Source: Bacillota bacterium (lineage in GTDB: Bacteria; Bacillota; Bacilli; Alicyclobacillales; Alicyclobacillaceae). Taken from it: a DNA stretch of 9,078 nucleotides. Below are positions 1 through 7,362 of the stretch, one piece after another; position 1 is the first letter of the stretch, and each line of letters starts with the position of its first letter. Under the pieces are notes generated by a model. The model was not told where the DNA came from, did no database searches, and saw only the letters and a program-made list of their open reading frames with translations. Position numbers and translations under genes: made by a program. The stretch lies in NCBI GenBank assembly GCA_021816665.1, contig JAKAXI010000060.1:1-9078 (forward strand). Direction: 5' to 3'.

Positions 1-37
1 CGAACAGCTGCGAGAGCAGGTTCAAAATATCGAATAA
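1..37 (+). CDS. yicC: 3' end of YicC/YloC-family gene (partial)
   Basis: Reading from base 2, the first 11 complete codons give [11 protein letters not shown] followed by a TAA stop at 35-37. The ending REQVQNIE is the typical C-terminus of the YicC/YloC family (E. coli YicC has been linked to RNA decay and endoribonuclease activity). Members of this family sit directly upstream of remA in Bacillus, which matches the position here. Only the extreme C-terminus is inside the window, so nothing can be said about the domains. The identification rests on a short peptide plus synteny. Confidence 0.75.
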   Translation, partial: EQLREQVQNIE

Positions 38-68
38 CGGAAGTCGTCGCAGATACGGAGGGGATGGC

Positions 69-338
69 GTGGGCATCAAACTGGTGAATATCGGGTTTGG
101 CAACATTGTCTCTGCCGGGCGAATTGTCTCCATCATCAGTCCGGAGTCTGCGCCGATTAAGCGCATTGTCCAAGAGGCCAGAGAGAGTGGGATGCTCATC
201 GATGCGACGTACGGACGGCGCACGAGAGCCGTGATCATCATGGACAGCAACCACATGATTCTTTCGGCTGTCCAACCAGAAACGGTAGCGCACCGCTTGA
301 TGTCAAGAGACCAGTTGCTTGAAGATGACGAGTCATAG
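69..338 (+). CDS. remA: RemA-family DNA-binding regulator (DUF370)
   Basis: This 89-residue protein matches RemA (YlzA) along its whole length. In B. subtilis RemA activates extracellular-matrix (biofilm) operons and osmoprotection genes, acting as a ring-shaped multimer that wraps DNA. Visible hallmarks are the N-terminal [15 protein letters not shown], the SPESAPIKR segment (Pro29), the [13 protein letters not shown] block, and [14 protein letters not shown] near the C-terminus. Arg18, Arg50 and Arg51, positions implicated in DNA binding in Bacillus/Geobacillus RemA, are all present. The start is GTG, preceded by GGAGGGG (57-63) at 5 nt spacing. The nearby ATG at 64 is in another frame. It lies 31 nt after the yicC stop. 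The family is certain, but the target genes in this organism are unknown. In many Firmicutes gmk follows directly; here it does not. Confidence 0.96.
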   Translation: MGIKLVNIGFGNIVSAGRIVSIISPESAPIKRIVQEARESGMLIDATYGRRTRAVIIMDSNHMILSAVQPETVAHRLMSRDQLLEDDES

Positions 339-407
339 AAACCCCATGCGCGGTGGATTCGCTCCCGCGACTCTTGGAACAAGCACCTAGATGAGGAGGA
401 CACTTTC

Positions 408-614
408 ATGTTGTACCCGTCCATTGATGAATTGGTTGAAAAAGTCGACAGTAAGTACACCCTGGTGGTAGCGACGGCAAAACGCGCCCGCAAGTTGCAA
501 GAGCGCAACATGGCGATGCCGGACTCTTCTACGACTAAAAACGTCAGTCGAGCGCTGTGGGAGATTTACGACGGAAAAGTCCAATACGTCCGTACACGAG
601 ACGGGATTAAGTAA
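408..614 (+). CDS. rpoZ: DNA-directed RNA polymerase omega subunit
   Basis: The 68-residue product is the omega subunit, which helps fold the beta' subunit and load it into core RNA polymerase. The sequence starts MLYPSIDEL and carries the conserved SKYTLVVATAKRARKL block (residues 15-30), followed by the KNVSRALWEIYDGKV segment that corresponds to the family's 'kAL.EI..G.v' region. The length is normal for Bacilli omega (about 65-70). The ATG start has a near-perfect SD, AGGAGG (394-399), at 8 nt spacing. It is 69 nt downstream of remA rather than behind gmk, its usual upstream neighbour in Bacillus. It is followed by a stem-loop (639-660) that may lower transcription into coaBC. Confidence 0.95.
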   Translation: MLYPSIDELVEKVDSKYTLVVATAKRARKLQERNMAMPDSSTTKNVSRALWEIYDGKVQYVRTRDGIK

Positions 615-638
615 TTGAGCCTGATCTAAGTTTGAGTT

Positions 639-669
639 GGCCTGTGCCTATGCACAGGCCTGTTCGATT
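639..669 (+). terminator. Intercistronic stem-loop, possible weak terminator/attenuator
   Basis: A perfect 9-bp inverted repeat (GGCCTGTGC at 639-647, GCACAGGCC at 652-660) closes a 4-nt loop, CTAT. It lies 24 nt after the rpoZ stop and 27 nt before the coaBC start. The following bases, TGTTCGATT, are only moderately T-rich, so this is a poor intrinsic terminator. Partial attenuation or mRNA stabilisation is as likely. The structure itself is seen directly; its function is inferred. Confidence 0.4.
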
Positions 670-674
670 GAATC

Positions 675-680
675 GGAGGT
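675..680 (+). promoter_or_regulatory. Shine-Dalgarno site fixing the coaBC start
   Basis: GGAGGT lies 7 nt before ATG 688. The same reading frame is open upstream to TTG 637, but that codon sits at the foot of the stem-loop at 639-660 and has no SD. The protein from 688 starts MAQTVVLGVGGGIAAYK, matching the CoaBC N-terminus, so 688 is the start. Confidence 0.8.
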
Positions 681-687
681 GGCCCGA

Positions 688-1902
688 ATGGCGCAGACCG
701 TCGTGCTCGGCGTCGGTGGCGGGATTGCGGCGTACAAGGCCGCTGCACTGTGCAGTTTGCTGACGAAACGTGGTTACTCGGTAGAAGTCCTCATGACTGC
801 GAACGCGACACGTTTTATTCAACCATTGACGTTTCAATCCCTCTCCAAACACCCCGTGATAGTCGATACGATGAACGAGCCAGCGCCCCATGAAATTGCG
901 CACATTGCGATTGCCGACCGCGCAGACCTGTTCGTAGTAGCGCCTGCCACGGCTAACCTGATTGGCAAGCTGGCGAACGGAATTGCTGACGACATGGTCT
1001 CAACCACTGCTCTAGCTGTAACCGCGCCGGTACTCATTGCGCCCGCCATGAACGTGCACATGCTCGCTCACCCGGCCGTACAGATGAACCTCGAAGTGCT
1101 GAGAGCGCGCGGGGCCGTGATTGTCGACCCCGGCAGTGGCCCCCTCGCGTGTGGTTACACGGGCAAAGGGCGGCTCGCGGAACCTGAGGACATCGCGGAC
1201 GTCATCGATGCGCTGCTGGCCCGCAAGGTCGATTTGCAGGGCCGCTCAGTTGTTGTGACAGCTGGACCAACGGTCGAAGAGATTGACCCGGTTCGTTTTC
1301 TCAGCAACCGCTCTTCCGGCAAAATGGGGTATGCGTTGGCCGAGGCTGCCGTACTGCGCGGCGCAACCGTAACCCTGATCCACGGTCCAACGTCTCTGGC
1401 CCCAGTCGCGGGTGTGAAGATGGTGCCCGTGCGGTCCACAGAAGACATGCTCGGTGCTGTGAAAGCGGCCGTCTCGGATGCTGACGCGTTGATCAGCGCG
1501 GCGGCGCCTGCAGACTTCCGTCCGCGGGAGCGGTTGGAACATAAATGGAAAAAAACAAGTGGTACACCAACGCTTGATCTGGAGCCTACGCCTGATATTT
1601 TGGGAACCGTTGCAGTGAACAAAACAGTCAACCAAGTCTTCGTCGGTTTTGCGGCAGAGACAAGGCAGGCGGTGGAGTATGGCCGGGACAAGCTTCTGCG
1701 CAAGAACCTGGACCTAGTCGTCGTGAACAACGTACTTGAGTCCGACGCAGGGTTCGGGGTCGATACCAATCGTGTGACGTTAGTCCGGCGCGCCGAGACG
1801 GACGAGGTGCTGCCGCTGTTACCGAAGCACGAAGTGGCGAACCGCATCCTCGACAAGGTCGTTGAATTGTTTAACCAGACCAAGGAGCAACCACGAACAT
1901 AG
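688..1902 (+). CDS. coaBC: Bifunctional phosphopantothenoylcysteine decarboxylase / phosphopantothenate-cysteine ligase
   Basis: This 404-residue enzyme performs two consecutive steps of coenzyme A synthesis: ligation of cysteine to 4'-phosphopantothenate (CoaB), then FMN-dependent decarboxylation to 4'-phosphopantetheine (CoaC). The N-terminal CoaC flavoprotein half (about 1-175) shows GGIAAYK (11-17), the catalytic His72 in HIAIA, the PAMN substrate motif (119-122), and the active-site Cys155 in GPLACGYTGKGR. The CoaB half (about 185-395) begins VVVTAGPTVEEIDPVRF, then has SNRSSGKMG with Asn207, the ISAAAPADFRP strand, the lysine-rich KWKK segment, and KNLDLVVVNN near the end. All expected key residues are present, and the length is standard for the fused form. 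The stop TAG ends at 1902, inside a TAGTG junction with the open frame of priA. Confidence 0.97.
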   Translation: MAQTVVLGVGGGIAAYKAAALCSLLTKRGYSVEVLMTANATRFIQPLTFQSLSKHPVIVDTMNEPAPHEIAHIAIADRADLFVVAPATANLIGKLANGIADDMVSTTALAVTAPVLIAPAMNVHMLAHPAVQMNLEVLRARGAVIVDPGSGPLACGYTGKGRLAEPEDIADVIDALLARKVDLQGRSVVVTAGPTVEEIDPVRFLSNRSSGKMGYALAEAAVLRGATVTLIHGPTSLAPVAGVKMVPVRSTEDMLGAVKAAVSDADALISAAAPADFRPRERLEHKWKKTSGTPTLDLEPTPDILGTVAVNKTVNQVFVGFAAETRQAVEYGRDKLLRKNLDLVVVNNVLESDAGFGVDTNRVTLVRRAETDEVLPLLPKHEVANRILDKVVELFNQTKEQPRT

Positions 1903-1949
1903 TGACAAACGCCCCTGCACTAGAGGGTTCGGAAAGGCGGGTGTTCGCA

Positions 1950-4487
1950 GTGCCTTTGGTGGCACAGGTCATCGTCGACGTGCGGACCCGCGACCTCGAC
2001 AAGCCGTTTGACTACCTTGTTCCGGAGCGTCTGGATGGACGCATTCAGGCCGGGCACCGTGTGTACGTCCCATTTGCGCGGCAGCATGTCCAAGGCTTTG
2101 TGCTCGTTGTGCGACGCGAAGAACGCATCAATCGGGACCTCAAAGAAGTGGCAGCTGTGCTTGACGAGCTGCCGTTGTTTTCGCCAACACTGCTCGAACT
2201 CGCCAAGTACATGCGGACCCGCACCCTGTGCACCTGGCTGTCTGCGTTGCAGGCGATGGTGCCAGGTGCGTATCGAGCGCGTGGGGTGCGCCGTTACCTA
2301 GTGCGGGACGATGGTTTTCCTGTTCCGGGTGACGGGGTGATAGACGGCGAAGTACGAGATGGTGCTTTGTGGGCCGCACTGCGCAGCGAACCGCTCAGTT
2401 TTGACGAGGTCGTAAAGAAGTTCGGAGCGAGCGCTGTGTTGTCATTGGAACAAGGGTTACAGGGTGGTTGGGTGGCCGAAGTGGTCGAGGCGCAAGACGT
2501 GGTTCGAGCTAAAGTAGTGCCGACCCTGGAGCCTACACTGCCGCGGGAGCCATTGGCGGCGTTAGCAGATGAAAGAGAGTTGCGGGCACCGAGGCAAGCT
2601 GCTCTGCTGCGCGCACTGTGCGAGGCATGGCCGCGGCCGATTGAACTTCGGGAGCAGGGGTTGAGACCATCGGACGCCGTTGTCCGGGCGGTGGTCAGGG
2701 AAGGCTGGGCGGCGCTCGGTCAAATGCAGGCTTACCGAGCTCCGGTGGCAGCGGCATTGACCGACCACCATCCGCGTCGTGACTTGACGACGTACCAAGC
2801 TCGGGCCGTAGAAGCCATTTTACAGAAGCTCGAAGAGTCACAGTCAGGCCAGGTTGGTGACGGTGCGGTGAACTCTGTACCGACGGAAAAGCTGCCATGG
2901 ATTCCTCAAACCAGACAGCGCAGGGCACAGGGGCTTGTTCTCAGTGGTGTTACGGGCAGCGGCAAGACTGAGGTCTATCTTCAGGTCATTGAAGAGGTGC
3001 TGAACAGAGGCGGGGGAGCCATCGCGCTTGTCCCTGAGATCTCGCTGACGCCGCAAATGGTCGCGCGGTTTACCAGTCGATTTGGTGATCAGGTTGCGGT
3101 GCTGCACTCGAGTCTATCTGCCGGAGAGCGCCGCGATGAGTGGGAACGGGTGCGCCGGGGTGAGGCGCGAGTCGTTGTCGGAGCACGGTCTGCGGTGTTT
3201 GCGCCCGTTCAGTCGTTGTCACTCGTCATTGTCGATGAAGCTCACGAGGCGACATACAAGCAGGAAGAGTCTCCACACTACGACGCTCGCGAGATCGCTT
3301 TGTGGCGCGCGTCAGCAGAGCAAGCTGCCGTAGTGTTCGGCTCGGCAACCCCGTCGATGGAGCTGTTCCACGCGGCTCAAGTCGGGGCGCTCGGTTGGGT
3401 GACGATGCCGTTTCGGGTGGAGCAACAAGCGATGCCGAACGTCGCGATCGTAGATATGCGCGACGAGTTAAAAGCCGGGAACGCGCATTTGTTCAGCGCC
3501 GCGATGCGCGAAGGATTGGAAAGGGCAGTTGGGAGCGGGCGACAGGCGCTCTTGTTTCTCAACCGCCGCGGCTACGCTTCATTTGTGCTCTGTAGGCAGT
3601 GTGGCAACGCAGCGCAATGTCCGAATTGCGACATTGCGCTCACGCTGCACCGACAGGGAGCATCCGAATGGCTGGAGTGTCACTACTGCGAGTACCGCGA
3701 ACCCTTTGCATCCACTTGCGCAGTGTGCGGAGAAGCGGCTGTTCGCCCGTTTGGGGTCGGAACGGAACAGGTCGAACAAGTCGTTCGCGAACTGTGGCCT
3801 TCGTGGCGGGTGTTGCGCATGGACGTCGATACTACCCGGCGCAAGGGCGCACACCGCGAAGCTGTCGAGCAAGTCCTTGCCGGGAATGTTGACGTCTTGT
3901 TGGGAACGCAGATGATCGCGAAAGGACTCGATTTCCCCAATCTGTCTTTTGTCGGCGTGGTTGCAGCCGACACGATGTTGAATCTCCCGGATTTTCGCGC
4001 TGCTGAACGAACCTACAGCTTGTTGACACAAGTGATTGGGCGAGCAGGACGGACAGGGGTCCAGGGAGAGACAGTCATTCAGACGTTTCGCCCCGACCAT
4101 TTTGCTGTGCGCGCGGCAGCTCGACACGACATGTCCGGGTTTTACGCGCAGGAGATGGAGTTCCGCCGGGCGTTTGCTTATCCACCGTTTTGTGAACTCG
4201 CGGTGTTTGTCGCGAGCCATGAACAGGAACCCTACGCCCGAGGAGCGGCTTTGCGTTTCGAACGGGAACTGCGAAGAGGCTTGCAGACCGAACAGGGGAC
4301 CGTGTTACCCGCGGTTCCATCCGGCATACGTCGAGCCAAAGGGCAATTTCGTTATCAAGTTGTGGTAAAGTATGTAGAGTGGCAACAGGTACAAAGTGTG
4401 CTCCAAACCGCGCTTGAGACGGTGTCTGCAAGGATGCGGTCACTTGGTGGACGGTGTACGCTGGATATAAACGCGTTGCGCATTTGA
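1950..4487 (+). CDS. priA: Primosomal protein N' (replication restart helicase PriA)
   Basis: PriA recognises stalled or collapsed forks, unwinds DNA 3'-5' and reloads the replicative helicase. From GTG 1950 it has 845 residues. The N-terminal 3'-end-binding domain reads AQVIVDVRTRDLDKPFDYLVP. The helicase core has Walker A GVTGSGKT (333-340), LVPEISLTPQM, DEAH (429-432), GSATPS, GTQMIAKGLDFPNL and QVIGRAGR. Eight zinc-binding cysteines stand in four CxxC pairs (548/551, 557/560, 577/580, 590/593). The frame is open back to GTG 1902, overlapping the coaBC stop (TAGTG). However, the SD-like AAGGAG there is 14 nt away, and homologues start close to AxVIVDV. GTG 1950 has AAAGGCGG (1933-1940) at 9 nt and is preferred; GTG 1902 and GTG 1941 remain possible. 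An insertion of roughly 30 residues precedes Walker A. Confidence 0.96.
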   Translation: MPLVAQVIVDVRTRDLDKPFDYLVPERLDGRIQAGHRVYVPFARQHVQGFVLVVRREERINRDLKEVAAVLDELPLFSPTLLELAKYMRTRTLCTWLSALQAMVPGAYRARGVRRYLVRDDGFPVPGDGVIDGEVRDGALWAALRSEPLSFDEVVKKFGASAVLSLEQGLQGGWVAEVVEAQDVVRAKVVPTLEPTLPREPLAALADERELRAPRQAALLRALCEAWPRPIELREQGLRPSDAVVRAVVREGWAALGQMQAYRAPVAAALTDHHPRRDLTTYQARAVEAILQKLEESQSGQVGDGAVNSVPTEKLPWIPQTRQRRAQGLVLSGVTGSGKTEVYLQVIEEVLNRGGGAIALVPEISLTPQMVARFTSRFGDQVAVLHSSLSAGERRDEWERVRRGEARVVVGARSAVFAPVQSLSLVIVDEAHEATYKQEESPHYDAREIALWRASAEQAAVVFGSATPSMELFHAAQVGALGWVTMPFRVEQQAMPNVAIVDMRDELKAGNAHLFSAAMREGLERAVGSGRQALLFLNRRGYASFVLCRQCGNAAQCPNCDIALTLHRQGASEWLECHYCEYREPFASTCAVCGEAAVRPFGVGTEQVEQVVRELWPSWRVLRMDVDTTRRKGAHREAVEQVLAGNVDVLLGTQMIAKGLDFPNLSFVGVVAADTMLNLPDFRAAERTYSLLTQVIGRAGRTGVQGETVIQTFRPDHFAVRAAARHDMSGFYAQEMEFRRAFAYPPFCELAVFVASHEQEPYARGAALRFERELRRGLQTEQGTVLPAVPSGIRRAKGQFRYQVVVKYVEWQQVQSVLQTALETVSARMRSLGGRCTLDINALRI

Positions 4488-4494
4488 GGAGGAG
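4487..4494 (+). promoter_or_regulatory. Shine-Dalgarno site of def overlapping the priA stop
   Basis: AGGAGGAG begins on the last base of the priA TGA stop (4485-4487) and lies 8-10 nt before the GTG start of def at 4503. This supports the GTG start. It also suggests that ribosomes finishing priA help initiation at def. Confidence 0.7.
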
Positions 4495-4502
4495 TTGTCT
4501 CC

Positions 4503-4982
4503 GTGTCAATACGAATCATCCGGACCGGGAAGGACCCGGTGCTGCGCCAAGTGGCTAAACCGGTGGCGGCTGTAAACCGGGCGGTTGAAAAACTGTTGGA
4601 CGACCTCGCAGAGACGATGTATCACGCAGAAGGCATCGGCTTGGCCGCGAATCAAGTGGGTGTGTTGAAGCGAGTTGTGGTGATTGACGTTGGCACCGGC
4701 CTCATTGAGCTCGTCAACCCGGAGATTGTCGAAAAATCACCCGAAGTCGATACGGATGCTGAGGCGTGCCTGTCGCTGCCAGGCCTGCGTGGAGATGTGC
4801 CGCGGCCGAAGCAGGTCACAATCAAGGCGCAAAACCGCCAAGGTGAAGAATTTACGCTTGAGGCGGACGGGTTGCTGGCCCGTTGCGCCCAACACGAACT
4901 TGACCACCTGGATGGCGTCCTGTTCATTGACTACTTGCGTCCTGAGCAAATCATTCGGGAGAGCGAGGGATCACGGCGCTGA
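4503..4982 (+). CDS. def: Peptide deformylase
   Basis: This 159-residue metalloenzyme removes the N-formyl group from nascent polypeptides. All three family motifs are visible: GIGLAANQ (44-51), the cysteine motif EACLSLPG with metal ligand Cys89, and QHELDHLDG (130-138) with metal ligands His131 and His135 and catalytic Glu132. The cysteine motif carries Ala88 where most deformylases have Gly (EGCLS); metal ligands and catalytic residues are intact, so activity is expected. The size and short C-terminal tail fit the compact def1-like enzymes of Gram-positive and Gram-negative bacteria, rather than the roughly 180-residue type 2 form of Firmicutes such as B. subtilis DefB. It starts with GTG behind a strong SD, and its TGA stop overlaps the fmt ATG (TGATG). 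Its partner in formyl-Met turnover, fmt, is next. Confidence 0.96.
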   Translation: MSIRIIRTGKDPVLRQVAKPVAAVNRAVEKLLDDLAETMYHAEGIGLAANQVGVLKRVVVIDVGTGLIELVNPEIVEKSPEVDTDAEACLSLPGLRGDVPRPKQVTIKAQNRQGEEFTLEADGLLARCAQHELDHLDGVLFIDYLRPEQIIRESEGSRR

Positions 4983-5968
4983 TGAGTGAGCCGGCCGCGC
5001 GTGTGTTGTTCATGGGAACCCCGGATTTTGCGGTTCCTGCACTAGAGGCGGTTGCGAAGGGGCCGTACGATGTGGTCGCGGTAGTCACGCAACCGGACAG
5101 GCCGCAAGGTCGCAAACGGATTCTGACGCCGTCTCCGGTGAAGCGGGCGGCACAAGCTCTGTCACTGCCGATTCTGCAACCGGAAAAGGTGCGCCGCGAC
5201 GCGGTGCTGACCCAGATAGCTGCGCTTCGCCCCGATGTTCTGGTCACGGCCGCTTATGGACAAATTCTGCCGCAGCGTTTGTTAGACATTCCGCGCGTGG
5301 GGTGTATCAATATCCACGCGTCACTGTTGCCGCGGTGGCGAGGGGCTGCACCCATTCATCGAGCGCTGTTGGCTGGCGATGCAGAGACTGGCGTGACACT
5401 CATGGAAATGGTCGCTGCGCTTGACGCCGGCCCCATTTTGGGCGCTCGCGCCATTCCCATCGAGTTGGAAGACAACGTGGGTTCGCTGCATGACCGACTG
5501 GCTGCTATCGGCGCGCAAATGCTTGTCGAATTGTTGCCGGATTATCTGAGCGGCCAAGTGCAAGGCCAACCTCAGCCGGACACCGGTGTGACGTACGCTG
5601 AGCGGCTTCACCGAGAGGACGAGTGGATCACGTGGGCCCGCCCAGTAGTCGCTGTACACGATCACATCCGCGGCTTGTCACCTTGGCCGGGCGCAGCGGC
5701 GAAGCTGGATGGCGCTGAGTTCAAAATATGGGCTGCCAGACCGAGTGTGGATCCCTCGCTCGGCACACCGGGGTTGCCTGGCACCGTGCGGGTGAACCGG
5801 CGACAAGTGCTTGTTTCTTGTCTTGATGGTTGGATTGAACTGAACAGTCTTCAACCCGCGGGTCGAAAGGCAATGTCTGCTGACGACTGGGCGCGGGGCG
5901 TAAACCCTGATGGCTTGCGGTTTACATCGCCAGAGTTGACCACCGACAAAGGTGGTGCGCAAAGTTGA
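4982..5968 (+). CDS. fmt: Methionyl-tRNA formyltransferase
   Basis: This 328-residue enzyme formylates Met on initiator tRNA using 10-formyltetrahydrofolate; the peptide deformylase encoded just upstream later removes the group. The N-terminal Rossmann-type domain begins RVLFMGTPDFAVPAL. The active site shows Asn110 and His112 in CINIHASLLPRWRGAAPIH, the folate-binding SLLP at 114-117, and Asp148 in ALDAGPI, which together form the family's Asn-His-Asp catalytic set. The C-terminal tRNA-binding domain follows from about residue 207 (beginning near LHREDEWI). The length is close to the usual 310-330. ATG 4982 overlaps the def stop by one base, with GAGGGA (4965-4970) at 11 nt; its own stop overlaps the rsmB start by 4 nt. 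Translational coupling on both sides is therefore likely. Confidence 0.97.
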   Translation: MSEPAARVLFMGTPDFAVPALEAVAKGPYDVVAVVTQPDRPQGRKRILTPSPVKRAAQALSLPILQPEKVRRDAVLTQIAALRPDVLVTAAYGQILPQRLLDIPRVGCINIHASLLPRWRGAAPIHRALLAGDAETGVTLMEMVAALDAGPILGARAIPIELEDNVGSLHDRLAAIGAQMLVELLPDYLSGQVQGQPQPDTGVTYAERLHREDEWITWARPVVAVHDHIRGLSPWPGAAAKLDGAEFKIWAARPSVDPSLGTPGLPGTVRVNRRQVLVSCLDGWIELNSLQPAGRKAMSADDWARGVNPDGLRFTSPELTTDKGGAQS

Positions 5969-7362
5969 TCGGAGCGGCTCGGCAGTGGGCCTCTGATATT
6001 CTCTACCGCGTTGGGACAGACCGCAGTTATGCCAACCTCAGCCTTCAAGAAGCGCTTCGCAGGGCGCAGCTGTCACCGCGTGACAAGGCGTTGTGCACGT
6101 TGCTCGTGTACGGAACCTTGCAGCGACAGCGCGCCCTTGACGCCGTCTTAGAGCAACACTCTCGACAGCCGCTGACGAAGTTGAATCCCCGGGTGTTGAC
6201 AATTTTACGAATGACTGCTTACCAGGTGCTGTATTTGGACAAAGTGCCTCCATACGCGGCTCTGAATGATGGTGTGGAACTTTGCAAGAAGGCACATCCA
6301 AAAGCGGCTGGATTTGTCAACGCGGTTGTCCGTTCCTTACTTCGAGATGGCCGCCCGGTTGAAGACCGGCTACGCGCGCTGTCGGAAGGCAAACCGTGGG
6401 CCGAGCAGGTCGGGTTGCGGTTGTCATACCCGACTTGGCTGGTCGCGCGCCTTGGGGAAGTCTACGGTCGGGAACGAGCGGAAGCAATATTGGCGGCCGG
6501 CAACGAGGCAGCGCCTTTGTCCGTGCGTGTCAACTCGTTGCGGACAAGCCAAGAACACATCATCGAGCGCCTTCGAGAAATGGACGGGGAAGCGTCGCTC
6601 TCGCCCGTGTCTCCGTACGGGATCAGACTCTCGCGTGGGCTCGACGTCGGAACTTGGGACGCCTGGCTGGATGGAGATGTGACCGTGCAAGATGAAGGGG
6701 CAATGCTCGTCGCGCCGCTGCTGCAACTGACAGAGCAGATGCGAGTCCTCGATTTGTGCGCGGCTCCCGGCGGCAAAACTACGCACATCGCAGAACTTCA
6801 GCGTGATCAAGGGCATATTACCGCCTGTGATATTCACCCGCACAAGTTGCGTTTAATTGAGGAATCTGCTCTGCGACTGCAGTTGCACACCATTGCCGTG
6901 GAAGCGCTTGATGGTCGGGCAGTATCGCTCCGCAAAGAGTGGTTAAACCACTTTGACGCTGTTCTTGTCGACGCACCGTGCAGTGGTTTTGGCGTGCTTC
7001 GGCACCGCCCTGATGTTCGGTGGCAGCGGTCGAAAGACGATGTCGAAGCGCTGACAAAGTTGCAGACGGAGTTGCTGTCAGCCGCACTCGACGTGGTGCG
7101 ACCTGGGGGCGTTGTCGTCTACTCCACGTGCACGCTGTTGCCAGAGGAGAACGAACGGGTCGTCGAGGCCGTGCTAGAGCGCCGACGCGGTGAAGTGGTG
7201 TGTGATGACTTGCACAACGATTTGCCTGCTGCAGTGGCGCCGCACGTCGCTCGTAATGGACTGTTTCCGGACGCGCTCTTGACGCCCGAACAGTTCGGAA
7301 CCGACGGATTTTATATGGCTCGGCTGAGAAAAAAGGAGAATGTTCATGCGTCACCTGTATGA
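5965..7362 (+). CDS. rsmB: 16S rRNA (cytosine-967-C5)-methyltransferase
   Basis: This 465-residue RsmB/Sun protein forms m5C967 in 16S rRNA using S-adenosylmethionine. An N-terminal NusB-like RNA-binding region (about 1-130) includes [19 protein letters not shown]. The methyltransferase domain follows, with [10 protein letters not shown], the SAM-binding [10 protein letters not shown] (263-272), motif IV DAPCSG (336-341, Cys339 for product release) and motif VI YSTCT with the nucleophile Cys389. Both catalytic cysteines are present. The start is TTG: the sequence TTGA at 5965-5968 fuses the start with the fmt TGA stop, and AAGGTGG (5949-5955) gives an SD at 9 nt. A TTG start with a 4-nt overlap suggests that expression depends on translation of fmt. 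The C-terminus overlaps the start of rlmN. Confidence 0.96.
   Translation: MIGAARQWASDILYRVGTDRSYANLSLQEALRRAQLSPRDKALCTLLVYGTLQRQRALDAVLEQHSRQPLTKLNPRVLTILRMTAYQVLYLDKVPPYAALNDGVELCKKAHPKAAGFVNAVVRSLLRDGRPVEDRLRALSEGKPWAEQVGLRLSYPTWLVARLGEVYGRERAEAILAAGNEAAPLSVRVNSLRTSQEHIIERLREMDGEASLSPVSPYGIRLSRGLDVGTWDAWLDGDVTVQDEGAMLVAPLLQLTEQMRVLDLCAAPGGKTTHIAELQRDQGHITACDIHPHKLRLIEESALRLQLHTIAVEALDGRAVSLRKEWLNHFDAVLVDAPCSGFGVLRHRPDVRWQRSKDDVEALTKLQTELLSAALDVVRPGGVVVYSTCTLLPEENERVVEAVLERRRGEVVCDDLHNDLPAAVAPHVARNGLFPDALLTPEQFGTDGFYMARLRKKENVHASPV
7331..7338 (+). promoter_or_regulatory. Shine-Dalgarno site selecting the rlmN start
   Basis: AAAAGGAG lies within the last codons of rsmB. Two in-frame ATGs follow: 7340, only 1 nt away, and 7346, at 7 nt. 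Only the second has workable spacing, so rlmN most likely starts at 7346 (MRHLYDL). Confidence 0.7.

Noticed and set aside
349..369. CGCGG/CCGCG inverted repeat after remA as a terminator
   Set aside because: Only 5 bp with an 11-nt loop and no T-tract.
346..390. 14-codon ORF between remA and rpoZ, considered as a gmk remnant
   Set aside because: It has no SD, and the peptide (MRGGFAPATLGTST) does not resemble guanylate kinase; too short to support.
637..687. TTG 637 as the coaBC start, adding 17 residues
   Set aside because: The codon is at the foot of a strong hairpin with no SD, while ATG 688 has GGAGGT at 7 nt and matches the family N-terminus.
1155..1883. Long antisense ORF (242 codons) opposite coaBC
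   Set aside because: It lies wholly opposite a gene with all catalytic motifs intact; its product is Ser/Thr/Arg-rich with no recognisable motif, as expected for a shadow frame in GC-rich coding DNA.
3579..4220. Antisense ORF (213 codons) opposite priA
   Set aside because: It is opposite the zinc-binding and helicase C-terminal regions of PriA; it has no motif and no convincing context of its own, and is explained by codon bias of the true gene.
6196..6224. TTGACA inside rsmB as an internal promoter
   Set aside because: At 17-nt spacing the -10 position reads TTACCA, a poor match, and the site is within coding sequence.
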